Shown here piece by piece: positions 9,108 to 17,671 of a stretch of 64,000 nucleotides of DNA (position 1 is its first letter; the number at the start of each line of letters is the position of its first letter). Location of the stretch: assembly GCF_036030735.1 (NCBI RefSeq), contig NZ_CP107928.1, positions 4,092,001-4,156,000 of the forward strand, given 5' to 3'. A model generated the notes under the pieces. That model saw only the letters and a list, made by a program, of their open reading frames with translations. It ran no database searches and was not told where the DNA came from. The DNA comes from Streptomyces sp. NBC_00425 (GTDB lineage Bacteria > Actinomycetota > Actinomycetes > Streptomycetales > Streptomycetaceae). Both the position numbers and the translations under genes were made by a program.

Positions 9108-9833
9108 ATGCGATTCACTTCCGAGCAGCGCCTCGACGACGGCGTCCTCGAGCGCGGGTTCACCCTCGGCGAGATCCCCGGCACCCTGTGGACGCCCGAG
9201 TCCGCCGCACCGGCCCCGCTGATCCTGATGGCCCACAACAACGGCCTGCCCAAGGCGGACCCCCGGCTGGTGGCCCGGGCCCGTTACACCGCGGCGCGCG
9301 GCTACGCGGTGGCCACCATCGACGCCGCCGGGTGCGGTGAACGGCCCCGGTCCGCCGCCGACGAGCAGGCCCGTGCCGACCTCCGGCGGGCCATGCAGGC
9401 GGGTGAGCCGGTCGACGAGATCTTCGAGTCCCTCATCGGCCCGCTGGTCGAAAGGGCCGTCCCGGAATGGCAGACCACTCTGGACGCCCTCCTCGAACTG
9501 CCCGGGATCGGCGGCCCGGTCGGGTACTCGGGAGGCTGGACCGCCCTCGGCATCCGGCTGGCCGTGGTCGAGCCGCGCATCGCGGCCGCCGGCTTCTTCG
9601 CCGGGGGGTATGTGCCCCGCGCCCAGCGCGAGGAGGCCCGGCAGGTCACCGTTCCGCTGCTGTTCCTGCTGCAGTGGGACGACGAGGGGAATCCCCGGCA
9701 ACGTGCCCTGGACCTGTTCGACGCCTTCGGCAGCAAGGAGAAGACGCTGCACGCCAATCTGGGCGGGCACACCGGCACCCCGTCCTTCGAGCTGGAGGAC
9801 GGATGCCGGTTCCTGGACCGCCACCTGAAGTGA
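9108..9833 (+). CDS. Dienelactone-hydrolase-like alpha/beta hydrolase
   Basis: This 241-aa cytoplasmic protein has an alpha/beta-hydrolase layout: PLILMAHNNG (oxyanion strand), the nucleophile elbow GYSGGW (Ser in VGYSGGWTALG), an acid region at LLQWDDEGNPRQ and a late His in NLGGHTGTP. This suits a small esterase or lactonase. Start is ATG 9108 with GAAAGGCACGACC upstream. It stands alone between an NlpC gene and a repeat-rich intergenic region. The substrate cannot be inferred. Confidence 0.75.
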   Translation: MRFTSEQRLDDGVLERGFTLGEIPGTLWTPESAAPAPLILMAHNNGLPKADPRLVARARYTAARGYAVATIDAAGCGERPRSAADEQARADLRRAMQAGEPVDEIFESLIGPLVERAVPEWQTTLDALLELPGIGGPVGYSGGWTALGIRLAVVEPRIAAAGFFAGGYVPRAQREEARQVTVPLLFLLQWDDEGNPRQRALDLFDAFGSKEKTLHANLGGHTGTPSFELEDGCRFLDRHLK

Positions 9834-10021
9834 CGCCGGGCCGTCGGACGGGCTGCGCTCAGTAGCCCGCCGGTAGCCGGCACGGTCGCCCGCCGGCAGC
9901 CGGCAGCTGGCAGCCGGCAGGCGGTCGCCCGCCGGTCGCCGCGACGCCGTCGTCGAGGGCAGGTCCCGGGCCTCCTCGACGGCGGCGGCCGCCGGATGCA
10001 GTGCACGCGCGCGTGGCACAC

Positions 10022-10180
10022 GCCGTGCGGCCCCAGAATCGCCATGCGGCCCCGAAGTCGCCGTGCGGTGTCCCGAAGTCGCCGTGCGGCCCCGGAATCT
10101 CCGTGCGGTGTCCCGAAGTCGCCGTGCGGCCCCGGAATCTCCGTGCGGTGTCCCGAAGTCGCCGTGCGGCCCCGGAATCG
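10022..10180. repeat. Tandem array of about eight 19-21-bp units
   Basis: Units of the form gccgtgcggccccggaatc alternate with gccgtgcggtgtcccgaagtc, giving a higher-order period of about 40 bp. Alternation of two variants implies duplication of a two-unit block. Confidence 0.85.
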
Positions 10181-10220
10181 CCGAGCGGGGCGCGCCGCCC
10201 GACGTCCGACGCCACCCCGA

Positions 10221-10286
10221 CCCATGCCCCCGCCCGTACCCATGCCCCCGCCCGTACCCGTACCCGCGCCCGTACCCGTGCCCGCA
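10221..10286. repeat. 18-bp tandem repeat cccatgcccccgcccgta and derivatives
   Basis: Two exact copies are followed by diverging copies (cccgtacccgcg, cccgtacccgtg). They lie immediately left of the promoter of the membrane gene starting at 10380. Confidence 0.8.
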
Positions 10287-10379
10287 GGCCCTGCACCACG
10301 CACCACGCGCCGGGCGTTTTTGCGGGTACGCGCGCGTGGCCCGCTCACTCCGCGTGCCGTGCTCTCTAGCATCGGCCGC

Positions 10380-11381
10380 ATGCCCGGCCTCTCCCCGCCC
10401 GCCTCGTCCTCCCCGCGCTACCGGCTCCGCGACTGGTGGACGCGCCGCCGGCCGGCGTCCGGGACCGCCGTCATGGCGACCGGCATCGTGTCGGTCGGTC
10501 TGCATCTCGCCGGGCACGAGGCGTTGTCCCTCGTCTGGCTGGCGATGGCGGGCGTCGCCTGGGTCGCGCTCGCCGCGGACTTCGCCGTCCGGCTGGTGCG
10601 GGAGCGCGAGCGGTGGCTGGCCGAGGCGCGCACCCCCGGGGCGCTGACCGCCGTCGCGGCGACGGCCGTGCTCGGCACGCAGATCTCCGCGCGCGGCCGG
10701 CAGACCCTCGCCGAGGCGCTGCTGGCGCTGGCCGCGGCCCTGTGGCCGGTGCTGTTCGTGACGGTCGGGCGGCGGTGGCGGCGGCGCATGCCCGGTGCGG
10801 TGTTCCTGGGCTGCGTGGCGACCCAGAGCCTCGCCGTGCTCGGCGCGGTGCTGGCGAGGGCCGAGGCGGCGGCCTGGCTCGCGCACACCGCGCTCGTGCT
10901 GTTCTGGCTCGGTCTCGTGCTGTACGGCGTCGCCCTGGCCCTCTTCGACTTCCGACAGCCGGCCGAGGGCGCAGGGGACCAGTGGGTGGCGGGCGGGGCG
11001 CTCGCCGTCTCCGCGCTCGCGGGCGCGAAGCTCCTCATGGCCGACGACGGCTCCCTGTACCTGTGGAACGCCGACGACACCGGCGTCCTGCGCGGGCTGA
11101 CCGTCGCACTGCTGGTGCTCGACTACGTCTGGTACGCCGTCCTGCTGGCCGCCGAGGTGCGGTGGCCGCGGCCGCGCTACGACGAACGCCGGTGGGCGAC
11201 CGTGTTCCCCATGGGCATGACTGCGGCGGCGACGCTGTCCGTCGCCGCCGCCGTCCCCCTCCCGGCGCTCGACGGGCCGGGCGAGGTACTGCTGTGGGTC
11301 GCCGTGGCTGCGTGGCTGGTCGTCGCCGCGGCGGCGGTGGGCTCGGCGCGGGCCGGCGTCAGGTCCAGAGCACCGCGATGA
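10380..11381 (+). CDS. TDT-family (TehA/SLAC1-like) membrane protein
   Basis: This 333-aa integral membrane protein has about 9-10 hydrophobic helices. The opening SGTAVMATGIVSVGLHLAG, with the conserved MATGI, resembles the first helix of tellurite-resistance/dicarboxylate transporters. In that family it helps line an anion channel, so an anion or weak-acid permease is likely. Start ATG 10380; no strong Shine-Dalgarno, and a short leader is possible. The last 23 bp overlap the 3' end of the convergent gene at 11359. Confidence 0.65.
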   Translation: MPGLSPPASSSPRYRLRDWWTRRRPASGTAVMATGIVSVGLHLAGHEALSLVWLAMAGVAWVALAADFAVRLVRERERWLAEARTPGALTAVAATAVLGTQISARGRQTLAEALLALAAALWPVLFVTVGRRWRRRMPGAVFLGCVATQSLAVLGAVLARAEAAAWLAHTALVLFWLGLVLYGVALALFDFRQPAEGAGDQWVAGGALAVSALAGAKLLMADDGSLYLWNADDTGVLRGLTVALLVLDYVWYAVLLAAEVRWPRPRYDERRWATVFPMGMTAAATLSVAAAVPLPALDGPGEVLLWVAVAAWLVVAAAAVGSARAGVRSRAPR

Positions 11382-11712
11382 AGACGTTCGCCACGGTGAG
11401 CAGGCCCACCAGGGCGAACAGGGGCTTCTCCACCTTCTCGTCGTCGCGCTTCACATAGACGAGGCCGAGGATCACGATCAGCAGGGCCAGCTTCACACCG
11501 ATCTTGACGTTGTTGACGCTCTGGTCGTCCGCCTGGTTGAGGCCGACCAGGATCACGCCCGTGACCAGCATCGTCGCCGCGCCGTGCAGCATGGCGGGGA
11601 CGAAGCGGGCCGTGCCCCGGCCCATCGCCTTCATCTGCGTGAGGAAGCCACCGAGAAGCGCGGCGATGCCGATGATGTGCAGGCCGACGAAGAGGTGGAT
11701 GAGTACGTCCAT
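11359..11712 (-). CDS. Small integral membrane protein, four helices
   Basis: The protein is 117 aa and almost wholly hydrophobic, with four predicted transmembrane helices (about residues 3-25, 38-58, 71-88 and 98-116). A short charged loop KRDDEKVEK lies between helices 3 and 4. It resembles uncharacterised small actinobacterial membrane proteins; no function can be assigned. Start ATG 11712. Its 3' end overlaps the convergent TDT gene by 23 bp, which may allow antisense interference. Confidence 0.75.
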   Translation of the reverse strand: MDVLIHLFVGLHIIGIAALLGGFLTQMKAMGRGTARFVPAMLHGAATMLVTGVILVGLNQADDQSVNNVKIGVKLALLIVILGLVYVKRDDEKVEKPLFALVGLLTVANVFIAVLWT

Positions 11713-12293
11713 GAGGCCGGATGCTAATCAGCCCCGCACGGACTGTCCGACACCGCCCCCGGGTCTCCCCGCTCACGGCTCAGGTCTCCAGCTCCGCCTC
11801 CCCCTCTCGCGTCCGCGCCTCTGGCCTCCGCGCCTCCGCGCCTCTCACCTCCGCTCGATCTTGCATATATGCGCCATAGCACCCTGGCGCCCCCTCCGGT
11901 CCCGGAATCCCGCCTTCGGTCAGTGCGCCGCGCGAACCCGCCGTATCCGGCCGGTACAGCGGGGCACATACGGTCACCGGGCAGTCCGCTCGTGTCACTT
12001 CCGCACATCGCGTTACCCAAACGTCATCACCGGCCTAGCGTCCTTCCCCAGGTGACCGGCTCCCCACCGCCGCCCGGGCCAGGGGCGGCAGTCGGCCACC
12101 ACCGCCGAGGAAGTCCGGCGGCGTGCCCGCTCCCCGTGCGGAACGTCGCCGGACGCGTCAGCCGCGGCCCGGGCCGTCCGTCCGCTCCCCCGACGGCCCG
12201 GGGACCGCCTGACACGGGTCGGCCGGCAGCCACGGGTCCCCCCGTTGGCCGCCCGGCGGGCCGGGCGGTCGACGAAAGGACGTGCAGTCCCAC
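11713..12293. other. Intergenic region upstream of second NlpC gene, no gene seen
   Basis: These 581 bp include a comparatively AT-rich patch at 11860-11880 and strongly GC-rich inverted segments from 12080 to 12270. I looked for a ydaO-type riboswitch like that of the first NlpC gene and did not find its conserved boxes. This is presumably a long 5' untranslated region or promoter. Confidence 0.45.
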
Positions 12294-13370
12294 GTGGCAG
12301 CGCACCGCAAGCCCCGACAGCGCTCGCTCGGCGGCCGGACGGCCCGTACGGCCTTCACGCTCGCCCTCGCGGGCGTGGCGACGGCGACCGCCTTCGACGG
12401 GACCGGGCAGGCCGAACCGGAGCTGACTCCGGCCGAGGTCAAGGCGAAGGTGGCCAAGCTGTACCTGGAGGCGGAGGAAGCCACCGAGAAGTACAACGGC
12501 GTGAAGGAGCGGGCGACAGCCGCCGAGCAGCGCCTGAAGAACCTGCGGGACGAGGCGGCGCGCAAGGAGGAGAAGCTCAACTCGACCCGGGACGCGCTGG
12601 GTTCGATGGCCGCGGCGCAGTACCGTGACGGCGGCCTCGACCCTGCAGTGCAGTTGGCGCTCTCCGACGACCCGGACCGCTATCTCGACGGCGCCGCCTT
12701 CGCCGAACGGGCCGGCGACCGCCAGTCCGCAGCCGTCGCCCGGGTGCGCGGGCAGCTGCGCGAGATCGAGCAGCTGCGCGGCGCGGCGCGTGTCGAACTC
12801 ACCGCGCTCCGGACGCGTCGGGCCGAGCTGCAGAAGCAGAAGGAGACGATCACGGGCAAGCTGGAAGCGGCACGCGGCCTGCTGGCACGGCTGACAGCGG
12901 CGGAGCGGTCCCGGATCGGCGAGGGGACGGGCGGCGGTGCCACGGGCGCACGCGCCTCACGCGGTGCGTCCGGCGCGCGCACGGACCTCGCGGCGCCGTC
13001 CGGCACCGCCGACGCCCCCAACTCCCGTGCGGCGGCGGCCGTCTCCTACGCCTACTCCAAGCTCGGCAGCCCCTATGTGTGGGGGGCCACCGGGCCGAAC
13101 GCCTTCGACTGCTCGGGCCTCGTGCTGGCCGCCTACCGCTCCGCGGGGGTCTCCCTGCCCCGCACCACCTACGCCCAGATCGGCGTCGGGCAGCGGGTCT
13201 CGCGCTCCGAACTCCTCCCGGGCGACCTGGTGTTCTTCTACTCCGGCATCTCTCACGTCGGCCTCTACATCGGCGACGGCCAGATGATCCACGCACCGAA
13301 CCCGTCGGCTCCGGTGCGCGTGGCGCCGATCGACCAGATGCCGTTCGCGGGCGCCGCGCGGGTGGTCTAG
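12294..13370 (+). CDS. Secreted NlpC/P60 endopeptidase with N-terminal coiled coil
   Basis: This 358-aa protein begins at GTG 12294 (VAAHRKPRQRS, an N-terminus typical of Streptomyces NlpC proteins). GTG 12282 is the alternative and sits too close to the AAAGGA. A signal sequence with hydrophobic core TAFTLALAGVATATAF is followed by a long coiled coil (about residues 45-205), as in RipA/PcsB-type hydrolases, where it regulates access to the active site. The NlpC/P60 domain has Cys273 (FDCSGL) and His in ISHVG, cutting wall stem peptides. It is partly paralogous to the gene at 7474 but not adjacent. Confidence 0.9.
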   Translation: MAAHRKPRQRSLGGRTARTAFTLALAGVATATAFDGTGQAEPELTPAEVKAKVAKLYLEAEEATEKYNGVKERATAAEQRLKNLRDEAARKEEKLNSTRDALGSMAAAQYRDGGLDPAVQLALSDDPDRYLDGAAFAERAGDRQSAAVARVRGQLREIEQLRGAARVELTALRTRRAELQKQKETITGKLEAARGLLARLTAAERSRIGEGTGGGATGARASRGASGARTDLAAPSGTADAPNSRAAAAVSYAYSKLGSPYVWGATGPNAFDCSGLVLAAYRSAGVSLPRTTYAQIGVGQRVSRSELLPGDLVFFYSGISHVGLYIGDGQMIHAPNPSAPVRVAPIDQMPFAGAARVV

Positions 13371-13420
13371 GCCGGAGAGACAGCCCGGGCCATGCGCCGA
13401 GGCCTCGCCCGTCTCCCGTG

Positions 13421-13473
13421 CGACGCCTCGCCGCCTCCCGTCCGACGCCTCGCCGCCTCCCGTCCGACGCCTG
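13421..13473. repeat. 22-bp direct repeat, 2.4 copies
   Basis: The unit cgacgcctcgccgcctcccg plus 2 bases is repeated twice and then truncated, between the NlpC gene and the 3' end of the convergent response-regulator gene. Confidence 0.8.
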
Positions 13474-13476
13474 CCG

Positions 13477-14220
13477 TCAGACCAGGCGCCGTGCCGTGGC
13501 CCAGCGGGTCAGCTCGTGCCGGTTGGACAGCTGGAGCTTGCGCAGCACCGCCGAGACGTGCGACTCGACCGTCTTGACCGAGATGAAGAGCTGCTTGGCG
13601 ATCTCCTTGTAGGCGTAGCCGCGGGCGATGAGCCGCAGCACCTCGCGTTCGCGCTGGGTGAGCCGGTCCAGGTCCTCGTCGACCGGAGGGGCGTCGGTCG
13701 AGGCGAAGGCGTCGAGGACGAACCCGGCGAGCCGCGGCGAGAAGACGGCGTCGCCCTCCTGCACCCGGAAGATCGAGTTCACCAGGTCGGTGCCGGTGAT
13801 CGTCTTGGTGACATAGCCGCGGGCGCCTCCGCGGATCACCCCGATCACGTCCTCCGCCGCGTCCGACACGGACAGGGCGAGGAACCGTACGGGCCGCTCG
13901 GCGTCGCTCATCAAGGGGGCACAACGGCGGAGCACTTCGACGCCGCCGCCACCCGGCAGGTGCACGTCGAGGAGGACCACCTCGGGTCGGGTCGCCGTGA
14001 TGACGGTGACCGCTTGGTCGACGTCCGCCGCCTCGCCGACGACCTCGACCCCGGTCTGTTCGGTCTGGCCGATCTCGGCCTGCACGCCCGTACGGAACAT
14101 GCGGTGGTCGTCGACGAGGACCACGCGCACATGGCGCCCGCCCGTGCTGTCGCCAGGGGCCTGGGCCGGCTCGGCCGCCCCCGCTCCCGTCGTGCCGTTC
14201 GTGTCGGTCGGGTCGCTCAT
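13477..14220 (-). CDS. NarL/LuxR-family response regulator
   Basis: This 247-aa protein has a receiver domain (about residues 31-155) with acidic pair VDDH, phospho-acceptor in LLDVHLPGGGG, Ser in ALSVSD and Lys in YVTK. A C-terminal LuxR helix-turn-helix follows (LTQREREVLRLIARGYAYKE...VKTVESHVSAVLRKL). The N-terminal 30 residues are a flexible extension. Its ATG overlaps the stop of the upstream kinase gene (ATGA), so the two are translationally coupled and form a two-component pair. It probably activates the divergent PspC gene and its own operon, as in related envelope-stress systems; this is inferred from position. Confidence 0.93.
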   Translation of the reverse strand: MSDPTDTNGTTGAGAAEPAQAPGDSTGGRHVRVVLVDDHRMFRTGVQAEIGQTEQTGVEVVGEAADVDQAVTVITATRPEVVLLDVHLPGGGGVEVLRRCAPLMSDAERPVRFLALSVSDAAEDVIGVIRGGARGYVTKTITGTDLVNSIFRVQEGDAVFSPRLAGFVLDAFASTDAPPVDEDLDRLTQREREVLRLIARGYAYKEIAKQLFISVKTVESHVSAVLRKLQLSNRHELTRWATARRLV

Positions 14221-15509
14221 GATGTCTTCTCCGCCCTCTCCATCTCCAGCTCGACCTCCGTGCCGCCGCCCGGGACCGCCCGCAGCCGCGCCGTGCCGCC
14301 GTTGCGCTCCATGCGGCCGATGATCGATTCTCTGACGCCCATGCGGTCGGCGGGTATCGAGTCGAGGTCGAAGCCGGGTCCGCGGTCGCGGACGGACACG
14401 AAGACCGTCCTGCCCTCGACTTCGGCGAAGACCTGCACCGCGCCGCCGTCGCCACCGTACTTGGCCGCGTTCACCATCGCCTCGCGCGCGGCCTGCATCT
14501 GCGCGCCGACGCCGTCGTCGAGCGGGCAGTCGCCGACGACCACGACCTCGATGGGGACGCCGTGCTTGTCCTCGACCTCGGCCGCGTTGCGCCGGACCGC
14601 GTCGGCGACGGTGGTCGGCTCGTCGGCCTCCTCCTTGCCGGTGCCCTCGGGTTTGTAGAGCCAGGTGCGCAGGTCCCGCTCCTGTGCACGGGCGAGTCGG
14701 CGCACCTCACCGGCGTTCTCCGCGTTGCGCTGGATAAGCGTCAGGGTGTGCAGCACCGAGTCGTGGACGTGGGCGGCGACCTCCGCACGCTCCTGGGCTC
14801 GGATGCGCATGAGCCGCTCCTCGGACAGATCCTGGGTCATGCGGACCAGGTAGGGGCCGGCGAGCAGGGTGATGCCGACGATGACGGCGAGTGCCGCCTG
14901 CAGGACGGACCCGAGGTGGGCCGCGGAGCCCTGCAGCACGAACGTGCCGGAGACGCCGGCCGTGACCAGCAGGACGCCCGCGCCGGTGCGCAGCAGGGTG
15001 AGCGTGCGGCGTCTTCGGCCGACCTCGACCCAGCGGGCCCGGCGGGCGTTGTCCGCCTGGCGCCAGACGAGGGCGACGCCGGCGCCGACGAGGACGGCGG
15101 GCAGCAGATACGCCTTGGCGCCGCTGCCCAGGTTCACATTGCCCACGAACACCGTGGCGACGACGACCATGAGGAGCAGGGCGACGATCTGCCCCTTGTC
15201 CGGCTTGCGGGCGACGATTCTGCGGCGGCCGTCGGGCGCGGTCTCGGTGGCGACGAGGGACGGCGGCTTCTGGTCGCCGACGCCGCCGATCCCGAGCGGC
15301 ACGAAGAACCAGAAGGCGGCGTAGAGCAGGGCGCCGAGACCGTCGGCCATGAACAGGCCTGCGAAGACCAGCCGCACCCACACGACGGGCAGCCCGAGAT
15401 GCCCGGCGAGCCCCCGCGCCACGCCACCCAGCCAGCGTCCGTCGCTGCTGCGGTAGAGCTTGCGCGGCGGCCGCGGTTCGACGAGTGGCGCTGCTGCGGC
15501 TTCCGGCAT
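14217..15509 (-). CDS. PspC-domain sensor histidine kinase (HisKA_3 type)
   Basis: This 430-aa membrane kinase starts with a PspC domain (about residues 18-75: LYRSSDGRWLGGVARGLAGHLG, then a membrane helix ending FFVPLG). Several more transmembrane helices (to about residue 235) are followed by a cytoplasmic HisKA_3 dimerisation/phosphoacceptor helix (AHVHDSVLHTLTLIQRNAE) and an HATPase_c domain (AAREAMVNAAKYGG and DRGPGFDLD). PspC-type kinases of actinobacteria sense envelope stress, in the manner of LiaS/VraS. Start ATG 15509 is chosen because the PspC domain follows directly; GTG 15524 is possible. It overlaps the regulator gene by 4 bp. Confidence 0.93.
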   Translation of the reverse strand: MPEAAAAPLVEPRPPRKLYRSSDGRWLGGVARGLAGHLGLPVVWVRLVFAGLFMADGLGALLYAAFWFFVPLGIGGVGDQKPPSLVATETAPDGRRRIVARKPDKGQIVALLLMVVVATVFVGNVNLGSGAKAYLLPAVLVGAGVALVWRQADNARRARWVEVGRRRRTLTLLRTGAGVLLVTAGVSGTFVLQGSAAHLGSVLQAALAVIVGITLLAGPYLVRMTQDLSEERLMRIRAQERAEVAAHVHDSVLHTLTLIQRNAENAGEVRRLARAQERDLRTWLYKPEGTGKEEADEPTTVADAVRRNAAEVEDKHGVPIEVVVVGDCPLDDGVGAQMQAAREAMVNAAKYGGDGGAVQVFAEVEGRTVFVSVRDRGPGFDLDSIPADRMGVRESIIGRMERNGGTARLRAVPGGGTEVELEMERAEKTS

Positions 15510-15688
15510 GCCAACGATGGTCACACGGGCCGCGTGGCAGGGCATCAGGGTTCGCCCCCGAGACGCCCCTGATCTTCGACGCCGCCGCACGTCGAACGCC
15601 TCCCCCGCCCCGGCTCAGGGCCGATATCAGGGTCCGACCAGGGTCGTTCCGACTGCCGCGGGGGCCGCCCGACCGCCACCATGGAGTC

Positions 15689-17290
15689 ATGACAGATCAC
15701 CAGCACGCCGCGGACGCCGTGCCCGACGGGGGCGCCGCGTCCGACGCGGCCGCCTCGTCCCCCGGCGCCTCGGGCGCCGCAGGTGACGGCCCTCGCGCGC
15801 ACGGAAAACAGGAGAACGCACACGAGAAGCAGGGGGCCGCGCACGGAAAGCGGGAGAGGGCAGGAGACGCCCACACCGCGCAGGACGGGTCCACGGACGA
15901 AGACGCGATGACGGCGGCGGAGGCGGCCCTCAAGGCGGCGACGGACGCAGCGGCGGCGTCCCGCGCCGAAGCGGGCGCCGGCGGCCGGGCGGCGGGAGCC
16001 GGCGGGAGAGCGGGAGGCCTTCCTCCCCGTTTCCGGCGGGAGCGCGAGCAGAAGGTGCTGGCCGGCGTGTGCGCGGGCCTCGGGCGTCAGTGCGACATGG
16101 ACCCGGTGATCTTCCGCATCACGCTCGCCGTGCTCTCCGCGACCGGCGGCGTCGGCCTCATCTTCTACGGGTTCGCCTGGCTCTTCGTCCCCTACGCCGA
16201 CGACGAGGAGAACGAGGTGCGCAAGCTCCTGACCGGCCGGGTGGACGGCCAGGCCCTCGCGGCCGTGCTGTTCGCGCTGGTCGGCTGCGGAGTGCTCCTG
16301 TCGATGCTGAAGAACGGCAGCGTGCTGGCCTTCGCCGTCGTCGTCTCCCTGCTGCTCGCGGGCGCCGGGTACTGGTCGCGGCACCGGGACTCCTTCGACC
16401 CCGACCCGCTGGCGGCGCAGGCCGTGGCCGACGCTCCGCCGGAGGCCAAGGCGCCGCCGGCGCCCACCGCCTACCCCTCGTGGTGGCGTGACCCCATAGT
16501 GAAGGACGGCACGCACGACGGCGGCACGGGCTACCTGTGGGGCCCCTGGGACGCCCGGGGCCGGGACATCACGTCGGCGATCGGCGTCGACCTCGTAGGA
16601 CACGGACCCGGACCGGAGGCCATACGCACCCCGCGCGCACCCCACGCCGAACCGCGTGGGCCGCGTTGGATCGGCGGCTGGCTCTTCCTGCTCGCCCTGC
16701 TCGCAGGCGGCCTCGTCACCGGGCTCGCCTGGGACCACCACCCGCTCGGCACCAGCCTGCAGGCGGGTCTCGCGACAGCTCTGATCGTGCTCGGCTGTGG
16801 AATCGCGGTCAGCTCGTTCCTGGGACGGACGGGGGCCGGGTCGGTCTTCCTCGCGATCGTCACGGCGGGCCTGTTGGCCGGCGCGGCCGTCCTGCCGAAG
16901 GACATCGGCACGCACTGGTCGGACATCACCTGGCGCCCCATGACGGCGGCGGACGTACGGGCGGCCTATGACCTGGGCGCCGGAGAAGGCACGCTCGACC
17001 TCTCCGGGCTTGCGCCGGCCAAGGGAGAGACGGTGACCACCGAGGCCGAGGTGGGCGCGGGCCGACTGCGGGTGATCGTCCCGCCGGACGTGACGGTGAA
17101 GGTGCGGATCGACGTGGGGCTGGGAGACGTCCAGCTGCCCGGCGACGACGAGAAGGACGTGGACGTGGAGCCGGGCAAGCACAAGGAAGTGACTCTGCCG
17201 CCGGCCTCGGGCACGGCGGCGAAGGGCACCATCGATCTCGACCTCAGGGTCGGAGTGGGACAGGCGGAGGTGGCCCGTGCTGCGTCATGA
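15689..17290 (+). CDS. PspC-domain membrane protein with C-terminal LiaF-like beta domain
   Basis: This 533-aa protein has a disordered Ala/Gly/His-rich first 110 residues, then a PspC domain (FRREREQKVLAGVCAGLGRQ ... LFVPYAD), several transmembrane helices and a C-terminal beta-repeat region (GAGEGTLDLSGL ... VGLGDVQLPG ... VGVGQAEV). That region resembles the toast-rack/LiaF-type domain, which in Firmicutes modulates LiaRS signalling. It is divergent from the PspC sensor kinase, so the three genes likely form one envelope-stress module in which this protein may be the inhibitor or effector. It overlaps the next small gene by 14 bp. Confidence 0.85.
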   Translation: MTDHQHAADAVPDGGAASDAAASSPGASGAAGDGPRAHGKQENAHEKQGAAHGKRERAGDAHTAQDGSTDEDAMTAAEAALKAATDAAAASRAEAGAGGRAAGAGGRAGGLPPRFRREREQKVLAGVCAGLGRQCDMDPVIFRITLAVLSATGGVGLIFYGFAWLFVPYADDEENEVRKLLTGRVDGQALAAVLFALVGCGVLLSMLKNGSVLAFAVVVSLLLAGAGYWSRHRDSFDPDPLAAQAVADAPPEAKAPPAPTAYPSWWRDPIVKDGTHDGGTGYLWGPWDARGRDITSAIGVDLVGHGPGPEAIRTPRAPHAEPRGPRWIGGWLFLLALLAGGLVTGLAWDHHPLGTSLQAGLATALIVLGCGIAVSSFLGRTGAGSVFLAIVTAGLLAGAAVLPKDIGTHWSDITWRPMTAADVRAAYDLGAGEGTLDLSGLAPAKGETVTTEAEVGAGRLRVIVPPDVTVKVRIDVGLGDVQLPGDDEKDVDVEPGKHKEVTLPPASGTAAKGTIDLDLRVGVGQAEVARAAS

Positions 17291-17540
17291 CTTCAGGCCC
17301 GGAAGGCTGGTGGCGGGCGCCGCGTTCGTCCTCGCCGGGGTTCTCTTCGCGGGGGATGCGGGCGGCCTGTGGCAGACGCCGTGGTTCGTGCTGATCCCGC
17401 TCGTCACGGGCGGTCTCTGTCTGGCGGGCGCCGCCGGTGTGGCGGCCCGGAGCATACGCAGGCGACGCGGCTCGTCGCCCCGCACCGGCCGGACCGGGTC
17501 CGGACCGACCGCGTCCGGCCCGAACACCACGTCGCGCTGA
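17277..17540 (+). CDS. Small two-helix membrane protein coupled to PspC gene
   Basis: This 87-aa protein starts at GTG 17277 inside the end of the PspC gene (14-bp overlap), implying translational coupling. It has two transmembrane helices (about residues 12-27 and 33-56), a basic RSIRRRRG stop-transfer segment and a Ser/Thr/Gly-rich cytoplasmic tail. The function is unknown; it is probably an accessory of the PspC envelope-stress module. Confidence 0.75.
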   Translation: MLRHDFRPGRLVAGAAFVLAGVLFAGDAGGLWQTPWFVLIPLVTGGLCLAGAAGVAARSIRRRRGSSPRTGRTGSGPTASGPNTTSR

Positions 17541-17671
17541 CCGCCGCCCCCCCCCTGTCCGGACGTCCGGCCCCGTGCACGCGACTGCGACTGCACCGTG
17601 ACCTTCCGGGCCCCCGGGACCCCAGGAGCCCCGGGGCCTGGACCGGCCCCGGCCCGGGTGGGCGGCGCGGG

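Larger units (their letters stand above)
9834..10379. other. Repeat-rich intergenic region, no gene seen
   Basis: These 546 bp between the hydrolase and the TDT-type membrane gene hold at least three blocks of short tandem repeats: GCCGGCAG-type at 9880-9950, a 19-21-bp array at 10022-10180 and an 18-bp array at 10221-10286. Long open frames exist on both strands but encode only repeat-driven low-complexity peptides. Confidence 0.6.

Noticed and set aside
10022..10180. Possible CRISPR array
   Set aside because: Units are contiguous and of 19-21 bp, with no unique spacers and no cas genes nearby. It is a minisatellite.
9859..10299. Minus-strand frame in the minisatellite region
   Set aside because: The peptide consists only of repeat translations (RTATSGHR..., GPHGDFG...). 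Open frames here are a by-product of the repeats.
11713..12293. ydaO riboswitch upstream of the second NlpC gene
   Set aside because: The ordered boxes present at 7300-7450 (GGGGACCCA, GGGTGAA, stem-AGGG) are not found here.
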